NCBI GenBank assembly: GCA_023442775.1
Contig: JAEZXH010000002.1
Span: 1 to 51,472, forward strand
Direction of reading: 5' to 3'
DNA length: 51,472 bases
DNA from: Bacillota bacterium
Lineage (GTDB): Bacteria > Bacillota > Clostridia > Tissierellales > Peptoniphilaceae
Shown here: positions 1 through 8,981 of the stretch, piece by piece
Layout of the letters: each line of letters begins with the position of its first letter
Numbering within the stretch: the stretch's first letter is position 1
The notes under the pieces: generated by a model
Databases searched by the model: none
Told to the model about the DNA's origin: nothing
Seen by the model: only the letters and a program-made list of their open reading frames with translations
Made by a program: the position numbers and the translations under genes

Positions 1-297
1 GTAGCAGAAATCGAAGAGGGAAAGCAAGTCATCGAAGTGCAGGGCAAGAGATACATCCTCGAAGAAGCCCTTCACGGAGACGTGGCCCTCTTGAATGCCC
101 GCTGGGTGGATAAATTCGGAAACCTCAAGTACGATGGGTCGACGGTGAATTTCAACAACATCATGGCCTTTGCCTGTGATACGGTCATCGTCGAAGCTGA
201 TGAGATCGTGGAAGTGGGAGAGATCGACCAAAATGAAGTGGTCACTCCCGGCATCCTCGTGGACTATATCGTAGATGGAGGCGAAATTGATGGATAA
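1..297 (+). CDS. atoD: CoA-transferase subunit A (butyryl-CoA:acetoacetate type), 3' part
   Basis: The frame is open from the window edge, so the start lies upstream; 98 residues are visible. They match the C-terminus of the alpha subunit of class I 3-oxoacid CoA-transferases (motifs NARWVDKFGNLKY and EVVTPGILVDYIV). In lysine fermentation this enzyme moves CoA between butyryl-CoA and acetoacetate, so that acetoacetate from lysine carbon can be used. The stop at 295-297 overlaps the start of the B subunit, which indicates translational coupling. The family call is firm from sequence and context; the exact substrate is inferred from the lysine genes that follow. Confidence 0.88.
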   Translation, partial: VAEIEEGKQVIEVQGKRYILEEALHGDVALLNARWVDKFGNLKYDGSTVNFNNIMAFACDTVIVEADEIVEVGEIDQNEVVTPGILVDYIVDGGEIDG

Positions 298-952
298 GCA
301 ACAAATCAAGGAATTCATTGCACGTCGTGTCGCCAAGGAATTCTCCGATGGAGACGTGGTGAACTTGGGGATTGGTCTTCCCACCCTCGTCGCCAACTAC
401 GTCCCCGATGACGTCCACGTCGTCTTCCACTCGGAAAACGGCTTTACTGGCGCAGGTCCTGCACCCGCTCCCGGGGAAGAGAATCCCTACATCACCACCG
501 CCGGAGGAACTCCTTCCTCCATTCGTCCCTATGGCGCCTTCTTCGGAAGTGATGTCTCCTTTGGCATCATCCGCGGCGGCCACTTGGACTACACCGTCCT
601 CGGCTCCTTGCAAGTCGATGAAAAGGGAAATATCGCCAACTACATGATTCCCGGAAAACTCGTTCCCGGCATGGGCGGGGCCATGGACCTCGTCGCCGGC
701 GCGCGCCACGTCATCGTCGCCATGGAGCACACCCAAAAGGGTGAGCACAAGATTTTGAAACAATGCACCCTGCCCCTGACGGGAGCTGGTGTTGTCGATA
801 TGATCATCACCGAGTATGGCGTCTTCAAGATTACCGAGAAGGGCATCGAGATTCGGGAAATCAACCCAGAAATGACCTTGGAAGAAGTCCAGGAGGCGAC
901 GGGCTGCGCCATCATCGTCCCCGAGGATTTGAAAAAGATGGACATTGACTAA
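290..952 (+). CDS. atoA: CoA-transferase subunit B
   Basis: This 220-residue protein is the usual size for the beta subunit of a heterodimeric class I CoA-transferase. The catalytic glutamate is in the SENGFTGAG motif (about E49), where it forms the glutamyl-CoA thioester, and the glycine-rich VNLGIGLPT lies just before it. I chose the ATG at 290 because a GGAG sits 9 bases upstream and the start overlaps the stop of subunit A; an ATG at 275 is in frame but lacks this spacing. With subunit A it feeds acetoacetate and butyryl-CoA exchange at the end of the lysine pathway. Kdd follows after 24 bases. Confidence 0.93.
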   Translation: MDKQQIKEFIARRVAKEFSDGDVVNLGIGLPTLVANYVPDDVHVVFHSENGFTGAGPAPAPGEENPYITTAGGTPSSIRPYGAFFGSDVSFGIIRGGHLDYTVLGSLQVDEKGNIANYMIPGKLVPGMGGAMDLVAGARHVIVAMEHTQKGEHKILKQCTLPLTGAGVVDMIITEYGVFKITEKGIEIREINPEMTLEEVQEATGCAIIVPEDLKKMDID

Positions 953-976
953 ATCGTCCAAAAGAAAGGAGACACT

Positions 977-2014
977 ATGAAGAAAGGAAACCGCTACGGC
1001 ACCCACCGGGTCATTACCCCGGTGGGAGTCCTGCCACAGCCCGCCCTCAAGGTGGACAACACCATGGAGATCTATGACAATGAGATCCTCATCGACGTCC
1101 AAACCTTGAACATCGACTCCGCCAGCTTCACGCAAATTTACAACCAGGCGGAGAAAGATCTTGCGAAGACGGAGGAAATCATCCTTGGCATCGTCGCAGA
1201 ACGAGGCAAGCACCAAAATCCGGTCACCGGTTCCGGCGGCATGCTCATCGGTACGGTCAAGGAGATTGGACCCGCCCTTCAAGGCAAGACCGATCTCGAA
1301 GTCGGCGACAAGATTGCCACCCTCGTATCCCTGTCCTTGACCCCTCTTCGCATCGACAAGATCAAGGAAATTCGCCCCGAGATCGACCAAGTGGACATCG
1401 AAGGAGAGGCCATCCTCTTTGAATCGGGCATCTACGCTAAGATTCCTGGAGATCTTCACGAAAACCTTGTCCTCTCGGTCCTTGACGTCTGCGGAGCTCC
1501 AGCACAAACTGCAAAGATTGCCAAGTTTGGCGACACGGTCTGCGTCATCGGCGGCCCGGGAAAAGCCGGCATGCTCTGCCTCTACGAAGCGAAGCGCCGC
1601 GTCGGCCCCACGGGGAAGGTCATCTGCGTCAACTACGACAACACCCGCTTCGACGAAATCCGTGAGATGAACCTCGCCGACGTCCTCATCGAAGCCGATG
1701 CCACCGACGCCGTGGACATGCTCGAAAAGATTGAAGATGCCACCAACGGCGAACTCTGCGACGTGGTCATCAACTGCGTCAACGTGGAAAACACGGAAAT
1801 GGCCTCGATCCTCGCCACGAAGGACGACGGACTCGTCTACTTCTTCAGCATGGCCACCAGCTTTACCAAAGCCGCTCTCGGTGCCGAAGGCGTGGGCAAG
1901 GACGTGAACATGATGATCGGAAACGGCTACACCAAGGGTCACGCCGCCATCACCTTGGAAATCATGCGCGAATGCGCACCCCTACGTGCACTCTACGAAA
2001 AACTCTTCACCTGA
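977..2014 (+). CDS. kdd: L-erythro-3,5-diaminohexanoate dehydrogenase
   Basis: Kdd oxidatively deaminates 3,5-diaminohexanoate to 3-keto-5-aminohexanoate with NAD(P)+, the step after lysine 5,6-aminomutase. The 345-residue length and the opening NRYGTHRVITPVGVLPQPA are characteristic of the family. A Rossmann-type stretch (VCVIGGPGKAGMLCL, about residues 190-204) is visible. AAAGGAGA precedes the ATG. The gene lies between the CoA-transferase and kamA, which fits a lysine fermentation operon. The next enzyme, the keto-acid cleavage enzyme Kce, is not in the window and may lie upstream of position 1. Confidence 0.93.
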   Translation: MKKGNRYGTHRVITPVGVLPQPALKVDNTMEIYDNEILIDVQTLNIDSASFTQIYNQAEKDLAKTEEIILGIVAERGKHQNPVTGSGGMLIGTVKEIGPALQGKTDLEVGDKIATLVSLSLTPLRIDKIKEIRPEIDQVDIEGEAILFESGIYAKIPGDLHENLVLSVLDVCGAPAQTAKIAKFGDTVCVIGGPGKAGMLCLYEAKRRVGPTGKVICVNYDNTRFDEIREMNLADVLIEADATDAVDMLEKIEDATNGELCDVVINCVNVENTEMASILATKDDGLVYFFSMATSFTKAALGAEGVGKDVNMMIGNGYTKGHAAITLEIMRECAPLRALYEKLFT

Positions 2015-2029
2015 TTTTTGGAGGAAACC

Positions 2030-3271
2030 ATGAGAGACTATCGCGAAATCCCACTTTGGAAAGACGTTACCGAAGAACAGTGGAACGACTGGCAATGGCA
2101 AGTCAGAAACCGCATCACCGACGTTGACACCCTCGCTCAAATCTTCGACGTCGACGCGAAGGAACGCGAAGAGATTCAACAAGTACTTAACAAATTCCGC
2201 ATGGGGATCACTCCCTACTACGCCAGCCTCATCGACCCCAACGATCCCAAGGATCCGGTGCGCATGCAGGCCATCCCCTCGATTGTCGAGACCCACATCG
2301 CAGGCTCTGACTTGGAAGACCCTCTTCACGAAGATGAGGACTCTCCCGTTCCGGGTCTGACCCACCGCTATCCCGACCGCGTCCTCTTCCTCATCACCGA
2401 CATGTGCTCGATGTATTGCCGTCACTGCACCCGTCGTCGTTTTGCAGGAAGCCATGACTCCGGCGTGTCCAAGGACCGCATCGATGCCTGCATCGAATAC
2501 ATCCGCAACACTCCCGTGGTCCGCGACGTCCTCCTCTCCGGTGGGGATGCCCTTCTCGTCAGCGACGAGCGCCTCGAGTACATCATCTCCGAGCTGCGCA
2601 AGATCGACCACGTGGAAATCATCCGGATCGGAAGCCGTACTCCCGTCGTCTGCCCACAACGGATTACCGACGACTTGGTGAATATGCTCAAGAAGTACCA
2701 TCCGATTTGGCTCAACACCCACTTCAACCATCCCAACGAAATCACCCCCGCCAGTGCCGAAGCCTGCCGCAAACTCGCCGACGCCGGGATTCCCCTCGGG
2801 AACCAATCCGTCCTTCTTCGCGGCATCAACGACTCCGTGCGCACCATGAGAAAACTCGTCCACGAGCTCGTCAAGATTCGCGTCCGTCCCTACTACATCT
2901 ACCAGTGCGACCTCTCCATGGGGATTGAACACTTCCGCACCAAGGTGGCCAAGGGGATTGAAATCATCGAAGGCCTCCGCGGACACACCTCGGGCTACTG
3001 CGTGCCCACCTTCGTCGTGGACGCTCCTGGTGGTGGAGGAAAGACGCCGGTCATGCCGCAATACATCATTTCTCAATCGCCGACGAAGATCTGCCTCAGA
3101 AACTACGAAGGCGTTATCACTACCTACACCGAACCGAACTACATCGTCGAGGAAGATCCCTTCTACACCGAAGCGGAAGCTGACGACGGCATCAGTGAAC
3201 TCTTAAAGGGTGAAGACGTCCGCGCCTTCGAACCCGCGAACCTGCGTCGTAAACAACGCAACCAACACTGA
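2030..3271 (+). CDS. kamA: Lysine 2,3-aminomutase
   Basis: KamA is a radical SAM, PLP-dependent enzyme that turns L-lysine into L-beta-lysine, the first step of the pathway. The 413 residues carry the iron-sulfur CxxxCxxC as C126-SMY-C130-RH-C133, the PLP lysine in PGGGGK (K338), and aspartates D294 and D331. These match the substrate-binding D293/D330 and PLP-binding K337 of the Clostridium subterminale enzyme with a one-residue offset. The ATG at 2030 is chosen because GGAGG lies five bases upstream; a TTG at 2018 is in frame but poorer. All expected catalytic residues are present. Confidence 0.97.
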   Translation: MRDYREIPLWKDVTEEQWNDWQWQVRNRITDVDTLAQIFDVDAKEREEIQQVLNKFRMGITPYYASLIDPNDPKDPVRMQAIPSIVETHIAGSDLEDPLHEDEDSPVPGLTHRYPDRVLFLITDMCSMYCRHCTRRRFAGSHDSGVSKDRIDACIEYIRNTPVVRDVLLSGGDALLVSDERLEYIISELRKIDHVEIIRIGSRTPVVCPQRITDDLVNMLKKYHPIWLNTHFNHPNEITPASAEACRKLADAGIPLGNQSVLLRGINDSVRTMRKLVHELVKIRVRPYYIYQCDLSMGIEHFRTKVAKGIEIIEGLRGHTSGYCVPTFVVDAPGGGGKTPVMPQYIISQSPTKICLRNYEGVITTYTEPNYIVEEDPFYTEAEADDGISELLKGEDVRAFEPANLRRKQRNQH

Positions 3272-3275
3272 GATC

Positions 3276-4304
3276 ATGGCCTTGCTCGAACGCCTGAGAG
3301 GCCACGGGAGTGTCGCCATCATCGGGATGAGTAAGAACTCGGGCAAGACCGTGACCTTAAATGCCCTACTCGCAGAAGCCGAGGAGGAAGAAGTCTGTGT
3401 AGGCCTGACAAGCATTGGACGCGATGGGGAACGCATCGACGTCGTCACAGAGACGGAGAAGCCGACGATATTCATGGTCGCCGGCTCCCTCGTCGCCACG
3501 ACAACGCGCCTTCTGGAACTCTCTGAGGCGGTGGTGGAGATCTTAGAGATCACCCCTTACGCCACCCCCCTTGGAGACGTGATCATCGGACGTGTGCGCT
3601 ACGATGGCAACGTACAAATCTCTGGACCCCAAACCCTTGCCGAGACCCGCATCCTCATCGAGAGGATGAGAGAACTCGGCGCAGATCTCGCCATCGTCGA
3701 TGGCGCCATAGACCGACGCACCTCCGCCGCCCCCGAGATTTGCAGCTCGGCAATTCTCGCGGCGGGAGCCAGCGTCGACCGCTCCATGGAGACGGTGATC
3801 GAAAAGACTGCTCACGTCGCCCGTCTCTTAAATCTTCCCGCCCTTGAGGAGCATCGCCCGCTCACCGAGCTCCTCTTCAAAGAAGGGCGCTATGGCACCA
3901 TCGATGATGACGGCACCTTTCACGAGATTACCTTAAAGACAAGTCTCGGGGCAGGGCGCCGCCTCGGCGAGGCCGTCGATGAACATACGAAGTACCTCGT
4001 CGTTTCAGGAGCACTCACCGATCGGGTTCTCGAGGAATTTCTCCAAGCCACGGGAAATTTCCAAGGGATTTCGATTGTGGTCTCCGATGGGACGAAGGTC
4101 TTCATTGAACGCATCACCTATCTGCGCCTCTTGCGCCGTGGGATGGACATTGTGGTCCATCATCGCACCCCCCTCGTGGCGGTGACGGTGAACCCCTACG
4201 CCACCCAGGGCTACCGCTTCGACCCCTTCCTCTTTCGCGAGGAGATGGCGAAGGCCATCCCAGGGATTCCCGTCTATGATGTGATGATGGGAGGTGGACA
4301 GTGA
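3276..4304 (+). CDS. kamB: Lysine 5,6-aminomutase reactivase subunit KamB
   Basis: The 342-residue protein has a P-loop near the N-terminus (G17-MSKNS-GK-T25). Its place between kamA and a MutS-like ATPase just before kamDE is the standard position of KamB. KamB and KamC are thought to restore lysine 5,6-aminomutase by removing inactivated cobalamin, as reactivases do for other B12 mutases. The start is uncertain: the ATG at 3276 follows the kamA stop by four bases but has no clear Shine-Dalgarno, so translation may depend on coupling. The frame is open further upstream within the kamA end. The name rests on synteny and the P-loop. Confidence 0.85.
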   Translation: MALLERLRGHGSVAIIGMSKNSGKTVTLNALLAEAEEEEVCVGLTSIGRDGERIDVVTETEKPTIFMVAGSLVATTTRLLELSEAVVEILEITPYATPLGDVIIGRVRYDGNVQISGPQTLAETRILIERMRELGADLAIVDGAIDRRTSAAPEICSSAILAAGASVDRSMETVIEKTAHVARLLNLPALEEHRPLTELLFKEGRYGTIDDDGTFHEITLKTSLGAGRRLGEAVDEHTKYLVVSGALTDRVLEEFLQATGNFQGISIVVSDGTKVFIERITYLRLLRRGMDIVVHHRTPLVAVTVNPYATQGYRFDPFLFREEMAKAIPGIPVYDVMMGGGQ

Positions 4305-5923
4305 TTGACGTAAAAACCTTGGATGAGGCACTGGACTTGAGCTGGTGCCTTCGTCGTCTACGGCCAAAAAGTCCCTATGGACTGGAATACAAAAAGGCCT
4401 TAAAGCCCTATCCTCGAGGGACGGAGGAGTTCCTTCGCCGTCGCCTCGACTCCTTGGAGCGCCTCGTCACATGGTGCAAAGAGACCGACCGATTGAAGGA
4501 TCTTCTCCACCTCCTCTCCGAGGCCAAGGAACTGAGGACGACCATCTCTCGGGCGAAGGATGGGGCAATCCTCTCCGAGGTAGAACTCTTTGAAGTCAAG
4601 GCCCTGGTGGGGCTCTTTGACAAGATTTCTCGCCTCGCCGAGGAATCCAATCTTCCTATGGAAGACGACATGGCCCTTGTGGGCCTCGAGGAACTCTGGC
4701 GCCTCTTCAATCCCAAAAAGTCCAGAGAAGACAGTTTTTACATCTACGACACCTATTCCTTGCGCATCGCCCAGGTTCGTGGCCAGCGCGCCGACGCGGA
4801 AAATCGCATGCGCCGCGGCATCAGGGACCTGAAAAAGAGACTGCGCGAGGATTTTGACATACGCCTTGGCGCCGACAACACCCTCCTCTGTCCCAAGGCG
4901 GACGAGGAGATGAAGAATCGCCTCGAGGCCTGCGGAGCCCTTCGTTTCCAATCGGAAACCTACTCCCACCTCATCTTCTCCCTGCGCCTGCCCGAAGAGA
5001 TTCAAGAGCTCACCGAAGAGGTGGAGCGACTCAAAGAGGCGGAAGAGGCGGAGGAGCGTCGCATCCGCGGCGAGATTTCGAAGGAAGTGGGCAAGTACAA
5101 GAAGGAGCTCTTTCACAACATTCACGCCTTGGGCCGCCTCGATCTGGACATTGCCAAGGCGAGAATGGCCCTGGAGATGGAGGCGGTCAAGCCTGAGATT
5201 TGCGATGACGTGGGGATTTTCATCGACGAGGGACGCCACCCGAAGATCGAAGCGGCCCTCAAGGAAAAGGACCTCTCCTTTACTCCGATAAGCCTTCACC
5301 TCACCTCGGGAGTTACCTGCATCACCGGGGCGAACATGGGGGGAAAGACCATTAGTCTGAAGCTCACGGGGCTCTTGGCCCTCATGGCCCAGATGGGACT
5401 CTTCGTCCCGGCGAAGTCCATGGGCCTCGGCCTTCTCTCCCATATCAAGACCTCCATCGGGGACATGCAGTCCACGGACAGTGGCCTCTCCACCTTTGGC
5501 GGGGAGATTCGCATGGTCGCCGATGCGATGAAGGTCGCCGACGAGCCGGGGCTCATCCTCATCGACGAATTGGCGCGGGGCACGAACCCAAGAGAGGGCT
5601 ATGCCATTAGCCGGGCCATCGTCGACGATTTGCGCCATCGCGCTTCCATCACCCTCTTGACCACCCACTTTGACCGCATCACCGAAGAAGAGGGCGTGCG
5701 CCACCTCCAAGTCACGGGGCTGGGCCACGTCAACTTCGACGAGTTTGACGTGTCGAGTTTTGAAGACAGACTATCGCTATTAAACCGCATGATGGACTAT
5801 CGCCTCGTCGAGGTCTCGAAGGACACGAAGGTCCCGAAGGACGCCATTGCCATCGCGAGGATTATGGGGCTCTCCCCCGAGGTCCTCTCTCGTGCGGAAG
5901 AGACCAACCTTAAGGGATGGTGA
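4301..5923 (+). CDS. kamC: Lysine 5,6-aminomutase reactivase ATPase KamC (MutS-like)
   Basis: This 540-residue protein has a MutS-type ATPase domain at its C-terminal half. Walker A is GANMGGKT (about residues 343-350) and Walker B is LILIDE (D422, E423), followed by RGTNPREG and a histidine in TTHFD. The N-terminal half is helical and charged, without the MutS mismatch-binding region, so a DNA repair role is unlikely. It starts at GTG 4301, overlapping the kamB stop (GTGA), with GGGAGGTG upstream. The partner is inferred to be the KamDE mutase. Family and synteny support are strong; the mechanism is from knowledge of related systems. Confidence 0.88.
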   Translation: MIDVKTLDEALDLSWCLRRLRPKSPYGLEYKKALKPYPRGTEEFLRRRLDSLERLVTWCKETDRLKDLLHLLSEAKELRTTISRAKDGAILSEVELFEVKALVGLFDKISRLAEESNLPMEDDMALVGLEELWRLFNPKKSREDSFYIYDTYSLRIAQVRGQRADAENRMRRGIRDLKKRLREDFDIRLGADNTLLCPKADEEMKNRLEACGALRFQSETYSHLIFSLRLPEEIQELTEEVERLKEAEEAEERRIRGEISKEVGKYKKELFHNIHALGRLDLDIAKARMALEMEAVKPEICDDVGIFIDEGRHPKIEAALKEKDLSFTPISLHLTSGVTCITGANMGGKTISLKLTGLLALMAQMGLFVPAKSMGLGLLSHIKTSIGDMQSTDSGLSTFGGEIRMVADAMKVADEPGLILIDELARGTNPREGYAISRAIVDDLRHRASITLLTTHFDRITEEEGVRHLQVTGLGHVNFDEFDVSSFEDRLSLLNRMMDYRLVEVSKDTKVPKDAIAIARIMGLSPEVLSRAEETNLKGW

Positions 5924-5927
5924 AACT

Positions 5928-7484
5928 ATGGGGAAATTAAATCTTGACCAAAGCGTCATGGACTCCTCCCGCGCCTCGGCAAAACGCATCGCCGAACAGG
6001 TCCAGGAGTTCATCGACCAACACACCACCGTCGCCACGGAGCGGGCCATTCTTCGCCTCTTCGGCATCGACGGACAAGACGATCTTGACGTGCCCATGCC
6101 CAATGTGGTCGTCAACCAGATTCACGCCGCCGGCGAACTCGGCCGTGGGGTCTCCTACTGGCTGGGAAATGCCATGGTGGAAACGGGAATGAGTCCTCAA
6201 GAAATCGCCGAGGACATCGCCCAGGGAAACCTCGACCTCTTAAGTCTTCCCCGCCACGACGAGGAAGAGATTCGCGAAGTCATTGACGCCCTCGCCAAGG
6301 AACGGATGAAGGTCGTCGACGCGGCGCGAGACAAGAGAAACGAGTACTTGAAGACCTTGGGAGAAGGGGATCGTCCCTATCTCTACGTCATCGTCGCCAC
6401 GGGCAACATCTACGAGGACATCGTCCAAGCCAAGGCCGCAGCGCGCCAAGGGGCGGACATCATCGCCGTCATCCGCACCACCGGCCAATCCCTCTTGGAC
6501 TTCGTGCCCTACAGTGCTCCCACGGGAGGATTCGGCGGTACCTACGCCACCCAAGAGAACTTCCGCCTCATGCGCAAGGCCCTCGACGAAGTGGGAGAAG
6601 AAGTGGGTCGTTACATCCGCCTGTGCAACTACTGCTCGGGTCTGTGTATGCCAGAAATCGCCGCCATGGGAGCCATGGAACGCCTCGACGTCATGCTCAA
6701 TGATGCCCTCTATGGCATCTTGTTCCGCGACATCAACATGCAGCGCACCTTGGTGGACCAATACTTCTCTCGGATCATCAACGGCTATGTGGGCATCATC
6801 ATCAACACTGGGGAAGACAACTACCTCACCACCGCCGACGCCGTGGAAGAGGCTCACACCGTCCTCGCCAGCCAATACATGAATGAACAGTTCGCCTTGA
6901 AGGCGGGACTTCCCGAGGAACAGATGGGTCTTGGCCACTGCTTCGAAATGGATCCGGAGGTCACCGACGGGTTCCTCTTCGAACTCGCCCAAGCTCAGAT
7001 GGCACGTCAAATCTTCCCGAAGGCACCCTTGAAGTACATGCCACCCACGAAGTTCATGACGGGCAACATCATGCGTGGCCACATCCAAGACGCGATGTTT
7101 AACCTGGTCTCCATCATGACCCACCAAGGACTCCAGCTCCTGGGGATGCTCACCGAAGCCGTCCACACCCCTCACCTCCACGACCGCTACCTCTCCATTG
7201 AGAACGCCCAATACATCTTCAACAACTGCAAGCACTTGGGCGACGACTTGGAATTCAAATCCGGTGGAATCATGGAATGTCGTGCTCGAGAAGTCATGGA
7301 GAAGGCAGACGAACTCTTGGCGCAAATCGAAGAAGACGGCATCTTTAAGACCATCGAAGAAGGAAAGTTCGGCGGCGTCAAGCGCGCCCGCGACGGCGGT
7401 AAGGGCCTCGAAGGGGTCACGAAGAAGGCAGAAGGGTACTTCAATCCCTTTATTCCCCTCATGTTGGGAGGTGACAGAGCATGA
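5928..7484 (+). CDS. kamD: Lysine 5,6-aminomutase alpha subunit
   Basis: KamD is the large, barrel-forming subunit of the adenosylcobalamin- and PLP-dependent mutase that converts beta-lysine to 3,5-diaminohexanoate (also D-lysine to 2,5-diaminohexanoate). The 518 residues agree with the usual size of about 516. The frame is open further 5', but the ATG at 5928 follows the kamC stop by four bases, has GGGATGG upstream, and gives the expected N-terminus MGKLNLDQSVMDSSR. The gene ends in an ATGA overlap with kamE, so the two subunits are made together. There is no sign of damage. Confidence 0.96.
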   Translation: MGKLNLDQSVMDSSRASAKRIAEQVQEFIDQHTTVATERAILRLFGIDGQDDLDVPMPNVVVNQIHAAGELGRGVSYWLGNAMVETGMSPQEIAEDIAQGNLDLLSLPRHDEEEIREVIDALAKERMKVVDAARDKRNEYLKTLGEGDRPYLYVIVATGNIYEDIVQAKAAARQGADIIAVIRTTGQSLLDFVPYSAPTGGFGGTYATQENFRLMRKALDEVGEEVGRYIRLCNYCSGLCMPEIAAMGAMERLDVMLNDALYGILFRDINMQRTLVDQYFSRIINGYVGIIINTGEDNYLTTADAVEEAHTVLASQYMNEQFALKAGLPEEQMGLGHCFEMDPEVTDGFLFELAQAQMARQIFPKAPLKYMPPTKFMTGNIMRGHIQDAMFNLVSIMTHQGLQLLGMLTEAVHTPHLHDRYLSIENAQYIFNNCKHLGDDLEFKSGGIMECRAREVMEKADELLAQIEEDGIFKTIEEGKFGGVKRARDGGKGLEGVTKKAEGYFNPFIPLMLGGDRA

Positions 7485-8275
7485 CCGCAGGAATGAAACT
7501 GAACACGAACAATCGTCTGGAAGCGGAAGAAGTCGATCTCACCGCCATCAAACCCTACGGCGACGCCTTAAACGACGGCATGGTGCAGATGTCCTTCACC
7601 CTCCCCGTCCCCGCAGGCCTTGAGGCCACGGAAGCAGCGAAGCAGATCGTCTTGAAACAGGGCTTCCAAGACCCGAGTGTCATCTACTCCAAGGACCTTG
7701 GGATTGGATACACCTACTTCATCGTCTATGCGAAGATGCCTGTGACCATCGACTTCACGAAGATCGTCGTTCCCAAGGTGGACGTGGACGTCCTCTCTCG
7801 GGAAGAAGTGGAAGATCTCATCCGTGAAAACATCGGCCGCGACCTCGTCATCGTCGGCGCTTGCACGGGAACCGACGCCCACACCGTCGGCATCGATGCC
7901 ATCATGAACATGAAGGGCTTTGCGGGTCACTATGGACTCGAGCGGTACGAAGGGATCGAGGCCCTCAACATGGGCTCTCAAGTCCCCAACGAAGAGCTCG
8001 TCGCCAAGGCCATTGAGATGAACGCCGATGCCATCCTCGTCTCCCAAGTCGTCACCCAAAAGGACGCCCACATCCCGAACCTTACGGAACTTGTGGAACT
8101 CGTGGAAGCGGAAGGCATCCGGGACAAGGTGCTCCTTTGCTGCGGCGGACCTCGCATTAACCACGAACTGGCCAAGGAACTGGGTTACGACGCAGGATTT
8201 GGCGCAGGGACCTTCGCCGAAGACGTGGCGACCTTTGTCGCTGAAAAGGTGGCCCAGCGTCTGAAGGCAGAATGA
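7481..8275 (+). CDS. kamE: Lysine 5,6-aminomutase beta subunit (B12- and PLP-binding)
   Basis: KamE is the small subunit that carries the cobalamin-binding Rossmann domain. The base-off B12 signature DxHxxG is present as D132-A-H134-TV-G137. The lysine that holds PLP is K145 in MNMKGFAGHYG. Both are offset by one from the published Acetoanaerobium (Clostridium) sticklandii enzyme (H133, K144). The glycine-rich LLCCGGPRI and DAGFGAGTF segments toward the C-terminus fit the nucleotide loop of the cofactor. The 264-residue protein starts in an ATGA overlap with kamD and ends in an ATGA overlap with the LysE-type gene. Confidence 0.97.
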   Translation: MTAGMKLNTNNRLEAEEVDLTAIKPYGDALNDGMVQMSFTLPVPAGLEATEAAKQIVLKQGFQDPSVIYSKDLGIGYTYFIVYAKMPVTIDFTKIVVPKVDVDVLSREEVEDLIRENIGRDLVIVGACTGTDAHTVGIDAIMNMKGFAGHYGLERYEGIEALNMGSQVPNEELVAKAIEMNADAILVSQVVTQKDAHIPNLTELVELVEAEGIRDKVLLCCGGPRINHELAKELGYDAGFGAGTFAEDVATFVAEKVAQRLKAE

Positions 8276-8886
8276 ACGTCTATCTCCAAGGACTCTCGGC
8301 GGGCCTCGCCTATGTGGCCCCCATTGGGATGCAAAACATCTTCGTCATCAATCAGGCCCTGACCCGTCGGCGGAAGTGGGGCCTCTTGACGGCACTCATC
8401 GTGGTGTTTTTCGACATCTCCTTGGCGCTGGCCTGTTTCTTTGGGGCGGGGCTTCTCATGGCGAAGATTCCCATCCTCGAGAAGGTCATCTTGGGCCTTG
8501 GGAGTTTGGTGGTCCTCTGGATTGGATTCTCCCTCTTACGGAGCAAGCCCGATCCCTTGGGGGACACCGAGGTCAAGCACCTGGGCCTTTGGAAGATCAT
8601 CTCCTCGGCCTGTGTGGTCACCTGGGCGAATCCCCAGGCCCTCATCGATGGGACCATGTTTATCGGCGCCTTTCGTGCGAGTCTTCCCCCGGGAACCGAC
8701 GGGGAGTTCATCGCCGGAGTCATGAGCGCGTCACTACTCTGGTTTACGGGGCTTTCCCTTGTGATTTCCTTTTTGCGCCATCGCCTCGATGAGAAGGTCC
8801 TTCTCTGGATTAACCGCATCAGCGGATGCATCATCCTCTTTTACGGTCTCAAACTCGTCTTGTCATTTTTTCGACACGTATTCTAA
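8272..8886 (+). CDS. LysE/ArgO-family amino acid exporter
   Basis: This 204-residue membrane protein has about six hydrophobic segments and the LysE N-terminal pattern (GLSAGLAYVAPIGMQNIFVINQAL, with the conserved GxxxxxPIGxQN region). LysE/ArgO proteins export basic amino acids such as lysine and arginine. The start overlaps the kamE stop (ATGA), so it is translated with the mutase, and a terminator follows the stop. A lysine exporter inside a lysine-consuming operon is unexpected. It may act as an overflow valve, export beta-lysine or a related diamine, or work as an exchanger. The family call is firm; the substrate is inference. Confidence 0.85.
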   Translation: MNVYLQGLSAGLAYVAPIGMQNIFVINQALTRRRKWGLLTALIVVFFDISLALACFFGAGLLMAKIPILEKVILGLGSLVVLWIGFSLLRSKPDPLGDTEVKHLGLWKIISSACVVTWANPQALIDGTMFIGAFRASLPPGTDGEFIAGVMSASLLWFTGLSLVISFLRHRLDEKVLLWINRISGCIILFYGLKLVLSFFRHVF

Positions 8887-8895
8887 TTCTTTTCT

Positions 8896-8929
8896 AAGGA
8901 AGCCTCTGAGGGGCTTCCTTCTGTTTTTT
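8896..8929 (+). terminator. Rho-independent terminator of the lysine operon
   Basis: AAGGAAGCC (8896-8904) pairs with GGCTTCCTT (8912-8920), followed by a T-rich tail. It lies ten bases after the exporter stop. Confidence 0.9.
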
Positions 8930-8944
8930 GGGGAAAAGCTAGGG

Positions 8945-8950
8945 TATAAT
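8945..8950 (+). promoter_or_regulatory. -10 box upstream of the XpaC/TelA genes
   Basis: TATAAT sits in CTAGGGTATAATAG, 32 bases before the start at 8982. No good -35 hexamer is visible at the usual distance. The same 14 bases occur before the FUSC gene (34961-34975). Confidence 0.6.
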
Positions 8951-8981
8951 AGTAATAAATCGGAACAGAAAGGGTGAGGGC

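Noticed and set aside
242..1942. 566-codon open frame on the minus strand across the CoA-transferase and kdd genes
   Set aside because: It is antisense to well-identified genes, has no ribosome binding site, and results from the codon bias of the coding strand.
4400..5728. 442-codon minus-strand frame within kamC
   Set aside because: Antisense shadow of kamC with low-complexity composition and no family resemblance.
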